From contig NZ_JACHML010000001.1 in assembly GCF_014208045.1 (NCBI RefSeq), forward strand, positions 1,612,001 through 1,676,000: DNA of 64,000 bases, written 5' to 3'. The notes below the pieces were generated by a model that saw nothing but the letters and a program-made list of their open reading frames with translations, searched no databases and was not told the origin of the DNA. The DNA is from Microbacterium thalassium (GTDB lineage: Bacteria; Actinomycetota; Actinomycetes; Actinomycetales; Microbacteriaceae). The translations under genes were made by a program, and so were the position numbers. Of this stretch, positions 18,936 to 29,903 are shown one piece after another; the stretch's first letter is position 1, and each line of letters starts with the position of its first letter.

Positions 18936-19604
18936 ATGTCGAAGAGCACCGCGACGCGCGTCAGGCCGACGCGCGAGCGCATCATGTCCACCGCTGTCGA
19001 ACTTGCCGATCGCGAGGGCATCGAGGCCCTGACGATCCGCGCGCTGGCGGGCGAGATGGGCGTCGGGCCGATGACGCTGTACCACTACGTGGACGGCAAG
19101 GAGACCGTGCTCGACGGCATGGTCGACGCCGTCTTCGCCAAGATCGCGCTCCCCGATCCGGCGCTGCCGTGGCGCGAGACCGTGCGGGCCCGCTGCGTGT
19201 CGGCCAAGAGCGTGCTCGTGAAGCATCCGTGGTCGGTGCCGCTGCTGGAATCGCGCACCTCGCCGGGGCCGGCGACCCTCGGGCACCACGAGGCGATGCT
19301 CGCATGCTTCTTCGGAGCGGGGATGTCGCTGCAACTGACCGCGCACGCCTACGCCGTGCTCGACAGCTACGTGTACGGGTACGCCATCCAGGAGGCGAGC
19401 ATGCCGATCCAGGGCGACGACTCGGCCGAGAGGGTCGCCGAGATCTCGTCGGGATTCTCGCCCGGCGAGTACCCGCACCTCGTGCGCTTCGCCGCCGATC
19501 ACGCGATGCAGCCCGGCTTCGACTTCGGCGCGTCCTTCGAATACGGCCTCGACCTCCTGCTGGACGGGCTGGAGGCGGCGCGACAGGCGGAGGCATCGGC
19601 GTAG
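18936..19604 (+). CDS. TetR family regulator with tetracycline-repressor-type C-domain
   Basis: Repressor of 222 aa. The N-terminus PTRERIMSTAVELADREG and LTIRALAGEMGVGPMTLYHYV form the helix-turn-helix (about residues 12-55); the remainder resembles TetR_C_1 domains (PF02909), with a FDFGASFEYGLDLLLDGL ending. AAAGAGGG lies ahead of the ATG. It is divergent from the quinone oxidoreductase gene and shares the twin palindromes, so it very likely represses itself and the oxidoreductase-DUF4386 pair. Confidence 0.9.
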   Translation: MSKSTATRVRPTRERIMSTAVELADREGIEALTIRALAGEMGVGPMTLYHYVDGKETVLDGMVDAVFAKIALPDPALPWRETVRARCVSAKSVLVKHPWSVPLLESRTSPGPATLGHHEAMLACFFGAGMSLQLTAHAYAVLDSYVYGYAIQEASMPIQGDDSAERVAEISSGFSPGEYPHLVRFAADHAMQPGFDFGASFEYGLDLLLDGLEAARQAEASA

Positions 19605-19703
19605 CGCCGGCGGCTCCGGGGGCTGCCCGGCGGGCGCGCGATCCGCCAGGGCCGTGTCCGATTTCCGCCAGCCGGCGTCCGTGGCGCGTGACAGGGTGGA
19701 GTC

Positions 19704-21176
19704 ATGACCCTGGCGATGACCTTCGATGAGCGGTACCGGGCGATCCACGCGCGCGACGCCCGCTTCGACGGCCAGTTCGTGACGGCGGTGCGCTCGACCG
19801 GCATCTACTGCCGGCCCAGCTGCCCCGCGCGCACGCCGAAGGAGAGCAACGTCACCTTCTACGCCACATCGGCCGCGGCGCACGAGGCCGGCTACCGCGC
19901 GTGCAAGCGGTGCCTCCCCGAGGCGGCACCGGGCTCGCCCGCCTGGAACCTGCGCGGCGACACCACGGCGCGCGCCATGCGGCTCATCGCCGACGGCGTC
20001 GTCGAGCGCGAGGGCGTCCCCGGTCTCGCGCGGCGCCTCGGGTACTCGCCGCGTCACCTCACGCGGCTCCTGACGGCCGAACTCGGCGCCGGGCCGCTCG
20101 CGCTCAGCCGCGCGCACCGGGCGCACACCGCCCGCATGCTGCTCGTCGGCACCGACCTGCCGGCATCCGACGTCGCCTTCTCGGCCGGGTTCGCCAGCGT
20201 CCGCCAGTTCAACGACACGGTGCGCGAGGTCTTCGGGCTGACCCCGCTCGAACTGCGCGCACGCCGGCGCGGCGGCGACGTGCAGGCCGCGGGCGCGATC
20301 GACCTCGTGCTGCCGCATCGCGCCCCGTTCGACGCGGCGGGCCTGTTCGCCTGGATGGACGCCCGCGCCGTCCCCGGCGTCGAGGAGTCCGGGCCCGCGT
20401 CGTTCTCGCGCACGCTGCGCCTGCCGGGCGGACCCGCCTGGTTCGAGGTGCGCGCCGAGAGCGACCGGATGCGGCTGCGCGCGCACCTGACCCACCTCGG
20501 CGACCTGGCGCCGCTCGTCACGCGGGCGCGGCGCCTGTTCGACCTCGACGCCGACCCCGACGCCGTCGACGACGCGCTCGCGCGGCATCCGGAGCTCGCC
20601 GCCCGCGTGGCGGCGCTGCCCGGCATCCGCGTGCCCGGAGCGGCGGACCCGCACGAGATGCTCATCCGCGCGATGGTCGGGCAGCAGATCTCCGTCGCCG
20701 CGGCGCGCACCGCCCTCACGGGTCTCGCGGACGCGCTGGGGGAGCGGATGCCGCACGCCGGCGGCGAGGCCGTGCTGTTCCCCACGATGGCGGCGATCGC
20801 CGAGCGCGGCGCCGAGGTGCTGCGCGGCCCCGCCGCCCGCATCCGCGCGATCACCGGGGCGGCCGGCGCGCTCGCCGCCGGCGACCTCGTGCTGACCCCG
20901 GGCGACGACGGCTCCGATCAGCGTGCGGCTCTGCTGGCCATGCCCGGCATCGGGCCGTGGACGGCGGACTACGTGCGGATGCGCGTGCTCGGCGACCCCG
21001 ACGTGACCCTGCCCGGCGATGTCGCCGTGCGCGCCGGCGCGGCGGCCCTCGGCATCCCGTCGGACCCGAAGGGGTTCGCGGCGTGGGCCGAGCGGCTCGC
21101 GCCGTGGCGCAGCTATCTCACCGCGCACCTGTGGCGCGCGGCACCCTCGACCCGGCCCCGGAAGGACCCGTCATGA
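19704..21176 (+). CDS. Ada metal-binding/AraC/AlkA DNA glycosylase fusion
   Basis: Protein of 490 aa joining three parts. Residues about 8-75 are an Ada zinc-binding domain with four cysteines (YCRPSCPA and YRACKRCLP) that in Ada accepts methyl from phosphotriesters. Residues about 85-185 form an AraC-type DNA-binding domain. The rest is an AlkA-type 3-methyladenine glycosylase with HhH motif [15 protein letters not shown] and catalytic Asp in LPGDVAVR. The O6-methyltransferase domain of classical Ada is absent and is encoded by the next gene. It should both sense alkylation and excise N3-alkylpurines. A CAGGGT box lies 6 nt before ATG, which also has GGTGGAG. Confidence 0.92.
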   Translation: MTLAMTFDERYRAIHARDARFDGQFVTAVRSTGIYCRPSCPARTPKESNVTFYATSAAAHEAGYRACKRCLPEAAPGSPAWNLRGDTTARAMRLIADGVVEREGVPGLARRLGYSPRHLTRLLTAELGAGPLALSRAHRAHTARMLLVGTDLPASDVAFSAGFASVRQFNDTVREVFGLTPLELRARRRGGDVQAAGAIDLVLPHRAPFDAAGLFAWMDARAVPGVEESGPASFSRTLRLPGGPAWFEVRAESDRMRLRAHLTHLGDLAPLVTRARRLFDLDADPDAVDDALARHPELAARVAALPGIRVPGAADPHEMLIRAMVGQQISVAAARTALTGLADALGERMPHAGGEAVLFPTMAAIAERGAEVLRGPAARIRAITGAAGALAAGDLVLTPGDDGSDQRAALLAMPGIGPWTADYVRMRVLGDPDVTLPGDVAVRAGAAALGIPSDPKGFAAWAERLAPWRSYLTAHLWRAAPSTRPRKDPS

Positions 21177-21664
21177 CCGCCATCGTCCAGACCATCGACA
21201 CCCCCGACGGCGCCTTCACCCTCGTCGCCGACGACGACGGCGCGGTGCTCGCCGCGGGCTGGACCGCCGACGCCGCCGCCGTGCTCGGCCGCATCCGCCC
21301 CGCTCTTCGTCCCGCCGAGGTGGCCGAGGGCACGACGGATGCCGCCGGCGCCGTCGCCGCCTACTACGCCGGCGACCTCGACGCGGTCTCGCGCGTCGCG
21401 GTGCGCCAGGACGGCACGGCGATGCAGCGTGCCGGGTGGGAGGCGCTGCGCGGCATCGAGCCCGGACGCCCGCTGACGTACGCCGAATTCGCCGCGGAGC
21501 TCGGATCGCCCTCGGCCGTGCGCGCCGCGGCGTCGATCTGCGCGCGCAACGCCCCCGCGCTCTTCGTCCCGTGCCACCGCGTGCTGCGCACCGGCGGCGG
21601 GCTCGGCGGATTCGCGTGGGGGATCGAGGTCAAGCGCAGCCTCCTCGCGCGCGAAGCGGCGTGA
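21173..21664 (+). CDS. ogt: Methylated-DNA-protein-cysteine methyltransferase
   Basis: Suicide O6-alkylguanine DNA alkyltransferase of 163 aa. The methyl-accepting Cys134 lies in LFVPCHRVL, followed by the [11 protein letters not shown] wing; the [10 protein letters not shown] segment is the helix-turn-helix recognition part. Its ATG overlaps the glycosylase stop (ATGA), so the pair is translationally coupled and forms an alkylation-response unit. Confidence 0.94.
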   Translation: MTAIVQTIDTPDGAFTLVADDDGAVLAAGWTADAAAVLGRIRPALRPAEVAEGTTDAAGAVAAYYAGDLDAVSRVAVRQDGTAMQRAGWEALRGIEPGRPLTYAEFAAELGSPSAVRAAASICARNAPALFVPCHRVLRTGGGLGGFAWGIEVKRSLLAREAA

Positions 21665-21721
21665 ACCGCTCGGCGCGCGAAGCGGCGTGAGCCGCCCGGG
21701 CGCGCCCGCGTCGGATAGCGC

Positions 21722-21751
21722 TTGCACTCAGCTGTCTCTCAGCCATATGCT
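21722..21751 (+). promoter_or_regulatory. Promoter of ABC exporter leader
   Basis: TTGCAC at -35, an 18-nt spacer and TATGCT at -10, close to sigma-A consensus and unusually good for this GC-rich window. The transcript would start near 21758, giving a leader of about 290 nt before the first ABC gene. Confidence 0.65.
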
Positions 21752-21799
21752 GGAGGGCTGTCGCGATCGCGACGCATCCGCTCAACCTGGGAGGTAGAC

Positions 21800-21892
21800 A
21801 TGTACATCGTCGCCACTGCCGCGAAGACCACGTTCCTCCCCGCCGCCTTCGGGGGCGCCGCCGGGGTCGAGCGCCTTCGCATTCAGGGGTAG
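21800..21892 (+). CDS. Upstream ORF of 30 codons in exporter leader
   Basis: Small frame starting [19 protein letters not shown], ending LRIQG, with a strong GGGAGG (21789-21794) 5 nt before the ATG. It has no recognisable domain and no clear membrane helix. Its position, 157 nt before a drug-exporter-like gene pair and followed by hairpins that can cover ribosome sites, is that of an attenuation leader peptide whose translation senses ribosome stalling. That role is inferred. Confidence 0.5.
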   Translation: MYIVATAAKTTFLPAAFGGAAGVERLRIQG

Positions 21893-22049
21893 TCGCTCCC
21901 CGTCCCCGGGTCGCCCCGGGCATCCGTCTTCCGGCATATCGCCGTCCCTCGGAGCGTTCCTCCCCACAAGGAGAATCCACGCTCCGGCGCGCTGCGCGCA
22001 CCCTCCTGGCCCGATCCGGGCCGTTCGCTCCACCCTCCCCACAAGGATC

Positions 22050-23894
22050 ATGACCACCACCGCTGAACCGCAACGGTCCGAGTTGTCCACCCTCCGCGCC
22101 CTCGCGCGGCTTCTTCCGTTCGCCCGCCCGGTCCTGCCGCGCCTGATGCTCGGCGCCGGCAGCGCGCTCGCCGCGAGCCTGCTCGCGCTGTCGATCCCGC
22201 TCGTGCTCGAGGTCGTCGTCGGCGGCCCCATCGCCTCCGGCGACATCGCCCAGATCGCGTTGGGCGCCGCCGCCGTCCTGGGGCTGGGCCTCGCCGAAGC
22301 CCTCATGGTGTGGCTGCGCCGCTGGTTCATCCTGGGACCGGCCACGCGCGTCGAGTACGAGCTGCGCCAGGGCTTCTACTCGAGGCTCCAGCGCCTGCCC
22401 GTCGCGTTCCACGACCGCTGGCAGTCCGGGCAGCTGCTCAGCCGCATGATGCAGGACATCAGCATGCTGCGCCGCTGGCTCGCATTCGGCCTCGTGCTGC
22501 TCGTGGTGAACGTCCTGACGATCGCCGTGGGCACGGTGCTGCTCTTCCGCTGGCACTGGCTGCTGGGCACGGTGTTCCTCATCACGTCGGCGCCGCTGTG
22601 GTACGCGGGCTACCGGTTCGAGAAGACGTACGGCACGCTCGCCCGCCGCAGCCAGGACCAGGCCGGCGACCTCGCGACCGCCGTCGAGGAGAGCGTCCAC
22701 GGCATCCGCGTGCTCAAGGCCTTCGGCCGCGGCAAGCACGCGCTGCTGAAGTTCGCCCGCCAGGCCGAGACGCTGCGCGAGACCGAGCTCGGCAAGGCCC
22801 GCGCCGTCGGCTGGATCTGGTTCTGGCTCGTGCTGCTGCCCGACATCGCGTTCGCGCTGTGCCTCGGAGCGGGGATCTACCTCGTCCAGCTCGGCCAGCT
22901 GCAGACCAGCGAGCTCGTGGCGTTCTTCGCCATGGCGACCGTGCTGCGCTGGCCGATGGAGTCGATCGGATTCCTGTTCTCGTTCATGCTCGATGCCCGC
23001 ACCGCGACCGATCGCCTCTTCGAGGTGTTCGACGAGGAGAACACGATCACGGATGCCGATGACGTGCACACCGTCGACGACGTGCGCGGCGAGCTGGCGT
23101 TCGAGGACGCGCACTTCCGCTACCAGGACGCCGCGGCATCCGAACGCGATCTGCTCGACGGCATCGACCTCGTGCTCCGGCCGGGCGAGACCATGGCGCT
23201 CGTCGGCCTGACCGGGTCGGGCAAGACGACCCTCACGACCCTGCCGACGCGGCTGTACGACGTCACCGCCGGGCGCGTCACGCTCGACGGCGTCGACGTG
23301 CGCGATCTGACGCTCGAGGAGCTGCGCCGGCACATCGGCATGGCCTTCGAGGACGCGACGCTGTTCTCGCAGACCATCCGCGACAACGTGCTCCTCGGGC
23401 GCGAGGACCTCGCACCGGGATCGGCCGAGGCCGAACGCGTGCTGCGCGAAGCGCTCGCGGTCGCGCAGGCCGGGTTCGTCGACGAGCTGCCGCAGGGCGT
23501 CGACACGATCATCGGCGAAGAGGGCCTGTCGCTCTCGGGCGGCCAGCGCCAGCGCCTCGCGCTCGCGCGCGCCGTCGCGGCGCGACCGGCGGTGCTCGTG
23601 CTCGACGACCCGCTGTCGGCGCTCGACGTCGACACCGAGGCGCTCGTCGAGGATGCGCTGCGGCAGGTGCTGTCGGACACGACGGCTCTGGTGGTCGCGC
23701 ACCGGCCCTCGACCGTGATGCTCGCCGACCGTGTCGCGCTCCTCGAGCGCGGCCGCATCACCGCGGTGGGCACGCACTCCGAGCTGCTGCACTCCAGCGA
23801 GCACTACCGGCACGTGATCTCGAGCCTCGAGGACGCCGAGGCCGAGCAGCGCGAGAGAGAACTCGACCAGCGACAGAAGGAGGTGGCCCTGTGA
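22050..23894 (+). CDS. ABC exporter half-transporter, degenerate catalytic site
   Basis: Type IV ABC exporter subunit of 614 aa: six-helix membrane domain (about residues 25-320) and nucleotide-binding domain. Walker A contains GLTGSGKTT (Lys392), signature LSGGQ (495-499), Walker B VLVLDDP, where the residue that should be the catalytic Glu is Asp520. Such Asp variants occur in one half of heterodimeric exporters such as TM287/288. The second gene overlaps by 4 nt and supplies the canonical Glu. The ribosome site AAGGAT lies in a repeated, hairpin-prone leader. Substrate unknown, likely a drug or lipid. Confidence 0.93.
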   Translation: MTTTAEPQRSELSTLRALARLLPFARPVLPRLMLGAGSALAASLLALSIPLVLEVVVGGPIASGDIAQIALGAAAVLGLGLAEALMVWLRRWFILGPATRVEYELRQGFYSRLQRLPVAFHDRWQSGQLLSRMMQDISMLRRWLAFGLVLLVVNVLTIAVGTVLLFRWHWLLGTVFLITSAPLWYAGYRFEKTYGTLARRSQDQAGDLATAVEESVHGIRVLKAFGRGKHALLKFARQAETLRETELGKARAVGWIWFWLVLLPDIAFALCLGAGIYLVQLGQLQTSELVAFFAMATVLRWPMESIGFLFSFMLDARTATDRLFEVFDEENTITDADDVHTVDDVRGELAFEDAHFRYQDAAASERDLLDGIDLVLRPGETMALVGLTGSGKTTLTTLPTRLYDVTAGRVTLDGVDVRDLTLEELRRHIGMAFEDATLFSQTIRDNVLLGREDLAPGSAEAERVLREALAVAQAGFVDELPQGVDTIIGEEGLSLSGGQRQRLALARAVAARPAVLVLDDPLSALDVDTEALVEDALRQVLSDTTALVVAHRPSTVMLADRVALLERGRITAVGTHSELLHSSEHYRHVISSLEDAEAEQRERELDQRQKEVAL

Positions 23895-25708
23895 GCACCG
23901 CATCCGTCACCGGAACCAGCGGCGAGGACCGCTCCGACTACACCCGCGAGGAGAGCCGCGCGATCCGCCGACGCTCGCTGCGCCTGCTGGGATCGCTCGT
24001 GTCGCCGCTGCGGTGGCAGCTCGTGCTGGCCGCCGCCGTGCTCGTGGTGTCGACGGCGTTCCGCGTCGCCGGCCCCGCGCTGATCGCGTACGGCATCGAC
24101 AACGCCCTGCCGGCTGTCATCGACCGCCTCGACTGGATGCCGGCGATCGGCGTCGTGGTCGTCTACCTCGTCACCGCGATCGGCGGCGCGGGCCTCATCG
24201 GCTGGTACGTCGTCGTCTCGGCGCGCCTGACGCAGGCGGTGATGCTGGATCTGCGCAAGCGCATCTTCCTGCACACCCAGCGGCTGAGCCTGGAGTTCCA
24301 CGAGTCCTACACGTCGGGCCGCATCATCTCGCGCCAGACCAGTGACCTGGACTCGATCCGAGAGCTGCTCGACGGCGGGCTCAACGAGCTCGTCACCGGC
24401 ATCCTCTACGGCGTCTTCACGCTGGTCGCACTGCTGCTGATCGACTGGCAGTCGGGGCTGATCCTCGTGGCGATGGGCGTCCCGCTGTTCCTGCTGATGC
24501 GGTGGTTCTACACGCGCTCCCAGGTGGTCTACCGCGAGTCGCGCGTCATCAGCGCGCAGGTGATCGTGAAGTTCGTCGAGACGATGACCGGCATCCGCGC
24601 CGTCAAGGCGTTCCGCAAGGAGCCGCGCAACGACGACGAGTTCGGCAAGCTCGCCAGCGACTACCGCGACGTCAACATGCGCTCGATCCGCCTGTTCGGC
24701 ACGTTCGAGCCGGCTCTCATGGCCGTGGCGTCGACCTCGATCGCGCTCGTGCTGCTCTGGGGCGGCATCCGCGTCGTCGGAGGCGGCATCGAGGTCGGCA
24801 TCCTGCTGGCCGCGGTGCTGTACATCCGCAACTTCTTCTCGCCGCTGCAGGAGGTCGCGTTCTTCCTGAACTCGTACCAGTCGGCAACGGCCGCGCTCGA
24901 GAAGGTCTCGGGCGTGCTCGAGGAGGAGCCCACGGTTCCCGACCCGGTGAACCCGGTCGACCTGTGGACCGCGCGCGGCGGCATCCGCTTCGAGGACGTC
25001 ACGTTCGGGTACTCCGACGCGAAGGTGATCCTGCCGGACTTCTCGCTCGACATCCCGGCCGGGCAGACGATCGCGCTGGTCGGCACCACCGGGGCCGGCA
25101 AGTCGACGCTCGCCAAGCTCGTGTCGCGGTTCTACGACCCGACACGGGGCCGCGTGTCGCTCGACGGCGTCGATCTGCGCTCGATGCACCCGAAGGACCT
25201 GCGCCGCGCGATCGTCATGGTCACGCAGGAGGCGTACCTGTTCAGCGGGACCGTCGCCGACAACATCGCGCTCGGCAAGCCCGACGCGACGCTTGCGGAG
25301 ATCCAGGCCGCGGCCCGCGCGGTGGGGGCGCACGAGTTCATCGAGGCGCTGCCCGACGGGTACGGCACCGACGTGAACAAGCGCGGCGGGCGCGTGTCGG
25401 CGGGGCAGCGGCAGCTGATCTCGTTCGCGCGCGCGTTCCTGGCGAACCCGGCGGTGCTGATCCTCGACGAGGCGACGGCGTCGCTCGACATCCCGAGCGA
25501 GCGCCTCATCCAGGACGCGCTGCAGACGCTGCTGGCCGACCGGACGGCGATCATCATCGCGCACCGCCTGTCGACGGTCGCGATCGCCGACCGCGTGCTC
25601 GTGATGGAGCACGGCCGCATCATCGAGGACGACGCCCCCGCCGAGCTCATCGGCGGCGACGGCAAGTTCGCGAAGCTGCACGCCGCGTGGCAGGAGTCGC
25701 TGGTCTGA
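23891..25708 (+). CDS. ABC exporter half-transporter, canonical partner
   Basis: Second subunit, 605 aa. Membrane domain covers about residues 35-330; Walker [10 protein letters not shown] (Lys404), Walker B LILDEAT with catalytic Glu527. The signature is VSAGQ (502-506) instead of LSGGQ. The weak signature here faces the degenerate Walker B of the partner, so one ATP site is catalytic and the other altered, exactly as in asymmetric heterodimers. GTG start overlaps the previous stop (GTGA), with a strong AAGGAGGTG ahead. A 16-bp hairpin terminates the unit. Confidence 0.93.
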   Translation: MSTASVTGTSGEDRSDYTREESRAIRRRSLRLLGSLVSPLRWQLVLAAAVLVVSTAFRVAGPALIAYGIDNALPAVIDRLDWMPAIGVVVVYLVTAIGGAGLIGWYVVVSARLTQAVMLDLRKRIFLHTQRLSLEFHESYTSGRIISRQTSDLDSIRELLDGGLNELVTGILYGVFTLVALLLIDWQSGLILVAMGVPLFLLMRWFYTRSQVVYRESRVISAQVIVKFVETMTGIRAVKAFRKEPRNDDEFGKLASDYRDVNMRSIRLFGTFEPALMAVASTSIALVLLWGGIRVVGGGIEVGILLAAVLYIRNFFSPLQEVAFFLNSYQSATAALEKVSGVLEEEPTVPDPVNPVDLWTARGGIRFEDVTFGYSDAKVILPDFSLDIPAGQTIALVGTTGAGKSTLAKLVSRFYDPTRGRVSLDGVDLRSMHPKDLRRAIVMVTQEAYLFSGTVADNIALGKPDATLAEIQAAARAVGAHEFIEALPDGYGTDVNKRGGRVSAGQRQLISFARAFLANPAVLILDEATASLDIPSERLIQDALQTLLADRTAIIIAHRLSTVAIADRVLVMEHGRIIEDDAPAELIGGDGKFAKLHAAWQESLV

Positions 25709-25713
25709 ACGCT

Positions 25714-25755
25714 CCGGATGCCGGGCCCCCGCCGTCCGCGGGGCCCGGCATCCGG
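25714..25755 (+). terminator. Terminator of ABC exporter operon
   Basis: CCGGATGCCGGGCCCC pairs perfectly with its complement (16 bp, 10-nt loop), 6 nt after the stop codon. The repeat block that follows is separate. Confidence 0.75.
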
Positions 25756-25767
25756 TGTGTTTGCGTG

Positions 25768-25850
25768 GATCCGAAATTCGGATCGCCGCGCGCATTTCGG
25801 ACGTCGCTGGGTCCGCAGTCCGAATTGCGTGCGTGAGTCCGAAATTCGGA
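25768..25850. repeat. Palindromic repeat block, 3' side of DUF559 gene
   Basis: Three units on the theme TCCGAA-TTCGGA. A 17-bp perfect palindrome with core CCGAAATTCGG lies at 25768-25784. An inverted pair CGCATTTCGGAC (25791-25802) and GTCCGAATTGCG (25818-25829) has one mismatch and a 15-nt loop. A perfect TCCGAAATTCGGA lies at 25838-25850. Similar units lie on the other side of the DUF559 gene. AT-rich centres stand out against the GC-rich background. Confidence 0.8.
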
Positions 25851-25865
25851 GTCCGGGCCTGGCCG

Positions 25866-26747
25866 TCAGCGCGCGAGATGCGCGCCCGAGGCGACGGAAC
25901 GCGCGATCGTGCGCTCGACGGAATCCCAGTCGTGGACGACCTGGGCGTACGTGAACCGCAGGACCGTGTAGCCGCGGAGCGTGAGCTCGGCATCGAACGC
26001 CACGTCCTTCGTCCGCTGAGCGGACGACGAGTGGAACTCGTGCCCATCGACTTGCACGACGAGCCGCTCGCCGATGAGCAGATCCACCGGCCTGCCGCCG
26101 ATCTCCACCTGCTGGACGACGGGTAGCCCGAGGGCGGTGAGCCGGACGCACGCAATGGTCTCGAGGCCCGAATCGGACTGGTCGGAGGCGCGTTCCGCGC
26201 ACGCCCGGGCGCGCGTGTGCGGCCACTGCACGCGCCGTAGGGCGTCGAGGGCGATTCCCTCGATCTTGACGGCCGAGTTCCAGAGCACCTGCGCGCCCTC
26301 AGGGTCCAGGCAGACCGCGATGTGGGAGAGCGCGTCCTCGGTCGACTCGGTGAGCGCGTAGCCCGGCGCCGGGGCGATGCGGCGAGTCCAATGCACCGTG
26401 ACCTCGTCCGACACCGGGGACGCGCCATGCGGTGCGATTCGGAGGTGAGTGTCGACCGGTGCGGTCTCGGGCACCCACCACCCGCGGCGGCGGGCGAGGG
26501 AGACGCACGTCAGGCTTGCGCCGTTGATCGCGGCCGTCCGCAGATCGGCGGGGGCATTCGCGGTGGCGAGCCAATCCCGGCGGACGCGCTCCAGAGCGCC
26601 GTGACGAACCGCCGAGCGCTGCAGCGCGACCGTATAGCCCACGCGTTCAGCCGCGCGGCGGTGGACGATCCCGCCCGATTGGATGACCCACGACGCGAGC
26701 GCCAGGACAGGGTCGGCGGGCGGGTCCTCGAGCGGGTGCTGTGTCAT
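25866..26747 (-). CDS. DUF559-type protein with Vsr-like nuclease domain
   Basis: Protein of 293 aa. The N-terminal half has a helix-turn-helix-like segment (SGGIVHRRAAERVGYT) as in AbiEi-type proteins common in actinobacteria. The C-terminal part (about 195-290) looks like a DUF559/PD-(D/E)XK endonuclease-like fold: SGLETIACVRL, then RPVDLLIGERLVVQVDGHEFH, then RTKDVAFDAELTLRGYTVLRFTY. Acidic residues Glu, Asp and Asp are in the places expected for metal binding. Function and substrate are unknown. ATG at 26747 is 6 nt after CAGGAT (leaderless pattern). The gene lies between two clusters of TCCGAAwTTCGGA palindromes. Confidence 0.8.
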   Translation of the reverse strand: MTQHPLEDPPADPVLALASWVIQSGGIVHRRAAERVGYTVALQRSAVRHGALERVRRDWLATANAPADLRTAAINGASLTCVSLARRRGWWVPETAPVDTHLRIAPHGASPVSDEVTVHWTRRIAPAPGYALTESTEDALSHIAVCLDPEGAQVLWNSAVKIEGIALDALRRVQWPHTRARACAERASDQSDSGLETIACVRLTALGLPVVQQVEIGGRPVDLLIGERLVVQVDGHEFHSSSAQRTKDVAFDAELTLRGYTVLRFTYAQVVHDWDSVERTIARSVASGAHLAR

Positions 26748-26857
26748 GCCGCGATCCTGTGGGCGAGCCGGTGGGGAGGACGCAGCTCGCGTCGTTCTGT
26801 GGGGAGGTGACGGCTCTGCGCGACGGGGGAGGGGACGATGAGGCGCACGCGTCAGCA

Positions 26858-26947
26858 TCCGAAATTCGGAGCGTCGCGCGATTCTCGGACGAACAGCGAC
26901 GAGAGCTCCGAATTCGGGGCCGAAGTCCGAATTTCGGAGCGTCGCGG
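26858..26947. repeat. Palindromic repeat block, 5' side of DUF559 gene
   Basis: TCCGAAATTCGGA at 26858-26870 and TCCGAATTTCGGA at 26927-26939 are each followed by GCGTCGCG, making two 21-bp direct copies with one mismatch, 69 bp apart. Between them is CCGAATTCGG (26908-26917) and a partial TTCTCGGAC. The theme is the same as in the block at 25768-25850. Otherwise 26760-26985 contains no gene that I can support. Confidence 0.8.
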
Positions 26948-26988
26948 GTGCCAGGGGGAGGCGCCTAGAGGGGGAGGGGGATGGTGGC

Positions 26989-27441
26989 CTACAGCCGGAT
27001 CTCGGCGACGACCTCGCCGTACTCGGTCTCGCCGACGACGGTGAAGCCGACGCGCTCGAAGAAGGCCTCGGGGCCGCCCTCGCCGGCCTCGTAGATGACG
27101 CTGACGTGGTCCATGCCGCGCCCCCGCGCCTCGTCGATCAGCTTCTCGACGGCGAAGCGGCCGACGCCTCGGCCCTGCTCGCCGGCGTCGACGTTGATGC
27201 GCCACAGCACCGACTGGAAGTGCGACTGGGGGAATTCGGGGTCGAAGTTGGCGCTGACGAACCCGACGACCTCATCGTCGTCGAGCACCACGCGCTGCCA
27301 CGAGGTCTGCGGGTTCACGACGGTCGCGGCGATGCCGTAGCTGACCGGGGAGAGGAACTCCTCCTGCCCGGGCTTGAGGGACATGTTGTTGACCGCCACG
27401 ATGGTCCCGGCGGAGAGTTCCTCGAGTCGCAGTTCGCCCAT
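26989..27441 (-). CDS. GNAT family N-acetyltransferase
   Basis: Acetyltransferase of 150 aa. The acetyl-CoA loop is RGVGRFAVEKLIDEARGRG, followed by HVSVIYEAGEGGPEAFFERVGFT, the usual beta4-alpha3 and beta5-alpha4 elements; size fits a single GNAT domain. MGELRLEEL at 27441 is the best start because TAGCCT lies 7 nt upstream and the frame before it is unlike coding sequence. The acceptor (amine, amino acid or protein) is not shown by the sequence. Confidence 0.86.
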   Translation of the reverse strand: MGELRLEELSAGTIVAVNNMSLKPGQEEFLSPVSYGIAATVVNPQTSWQRVVLDDDEVVGFVSANFDPEFPQSHFQSVLWRINVDAGEQGRGVGRFAVEKLIDEARGRGMDHVSVIYEAGEGGPEAFFERVGFTVVGETEYGEVVAEIRL

Positions 27442-27513
27442 ACCGGACAGGCTAACGCGTCCGGATGCCGCCGACACACGGGTCGACACATGTTTCACTC
27501 GTGCGTCACCAGC

Positions 27514-27560
27514 TGAACTATCTCGACGTCAAGATAGTTCACCACCTCGTGCGATAGGCT
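27514..27560 (+). promoter_or_regulatory. icd promoter with long palindrome
   Basis: A 28-bp dyad (27514-27541) pairs TGAACTATCT with AGATAGTTCA around the core CGACGTCA; 13 of 14 base pairs match. Its middle, TCTCGACGTCAAGA (27521-27534), is identical to the motif upstream of sucC. A TAGGCT -10 box follows at 27555-27560, so a bound protein would cover the -35 region. Confidence 0.7.
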
Positions 27561-27587
27561 GATCGCCGTCCCCGAACGAAAGATGCA

Positions 27588-29813
<2,226 letters not shown>

Positions 29814-29825
29814 CGCGCCGACGAG

Positions 29826-29863
29826 AAGGGAGCGGATGCCTCAGCCGAGGCATCCGCTCCCTT
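29826..29863. terminator. Terminator after icd
   Basis: Perfect 17-bp stem with loop AGCC (arms 29826-29842 and 29847-29863), ending CCCTTTC, between the convergent icd and L,D-transpeptidase genes. It can act on both strands. Confidence 0.8.
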
Positions 29864-29903
29864 TCGCATGTCGGACGGCGCGCAGCGGCCGTCCGGGCGC
29901 GGG

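Larger units (their letters stand above)
21665..22049 (+). other. Leader region of ABC exporter operon, 385 nt
   Basis: No full-size gene. It holds a tandem near-copy of the ogt end (GCGCGAAGCGGCGTGA repeated 28 nt later, to about 21690), a promoter with TTGCAC (21722-21727), 18-nt spacer and TATGCT (21746-21751), a 30-codon ORF, and downstream hairpins. CCTCCCCACAAGGA occurs twice (21959-21972 and 22034-22047), the second copy being the ribosome site of the ABC gene. Hairpin GGCCC-GATCC-GGGCC (22008-22022) has a loop complementary to GGATC at 22045-22049, and GGAGCG/CGCTCC (21951-21985) encloses the first AAGGAG. This looks like a regulatory leader. Confidence 0.6.

Noticed and set aside
21665..21690. 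Apparent duplication at the end of ogt as a mobile-element footprint
   Set aside because: The repeated GCGCGAAGCGGCGTGA is too short and lacks inverted ends or a target duplication; simple slippage explains it.
25768..26947. Possible CRISPR array from clustered palindromes
   Set aside because: Units are 13-21 bp, irregularly spaced, with no uniform spacers and a gene in the middle; no cas genes in the window.
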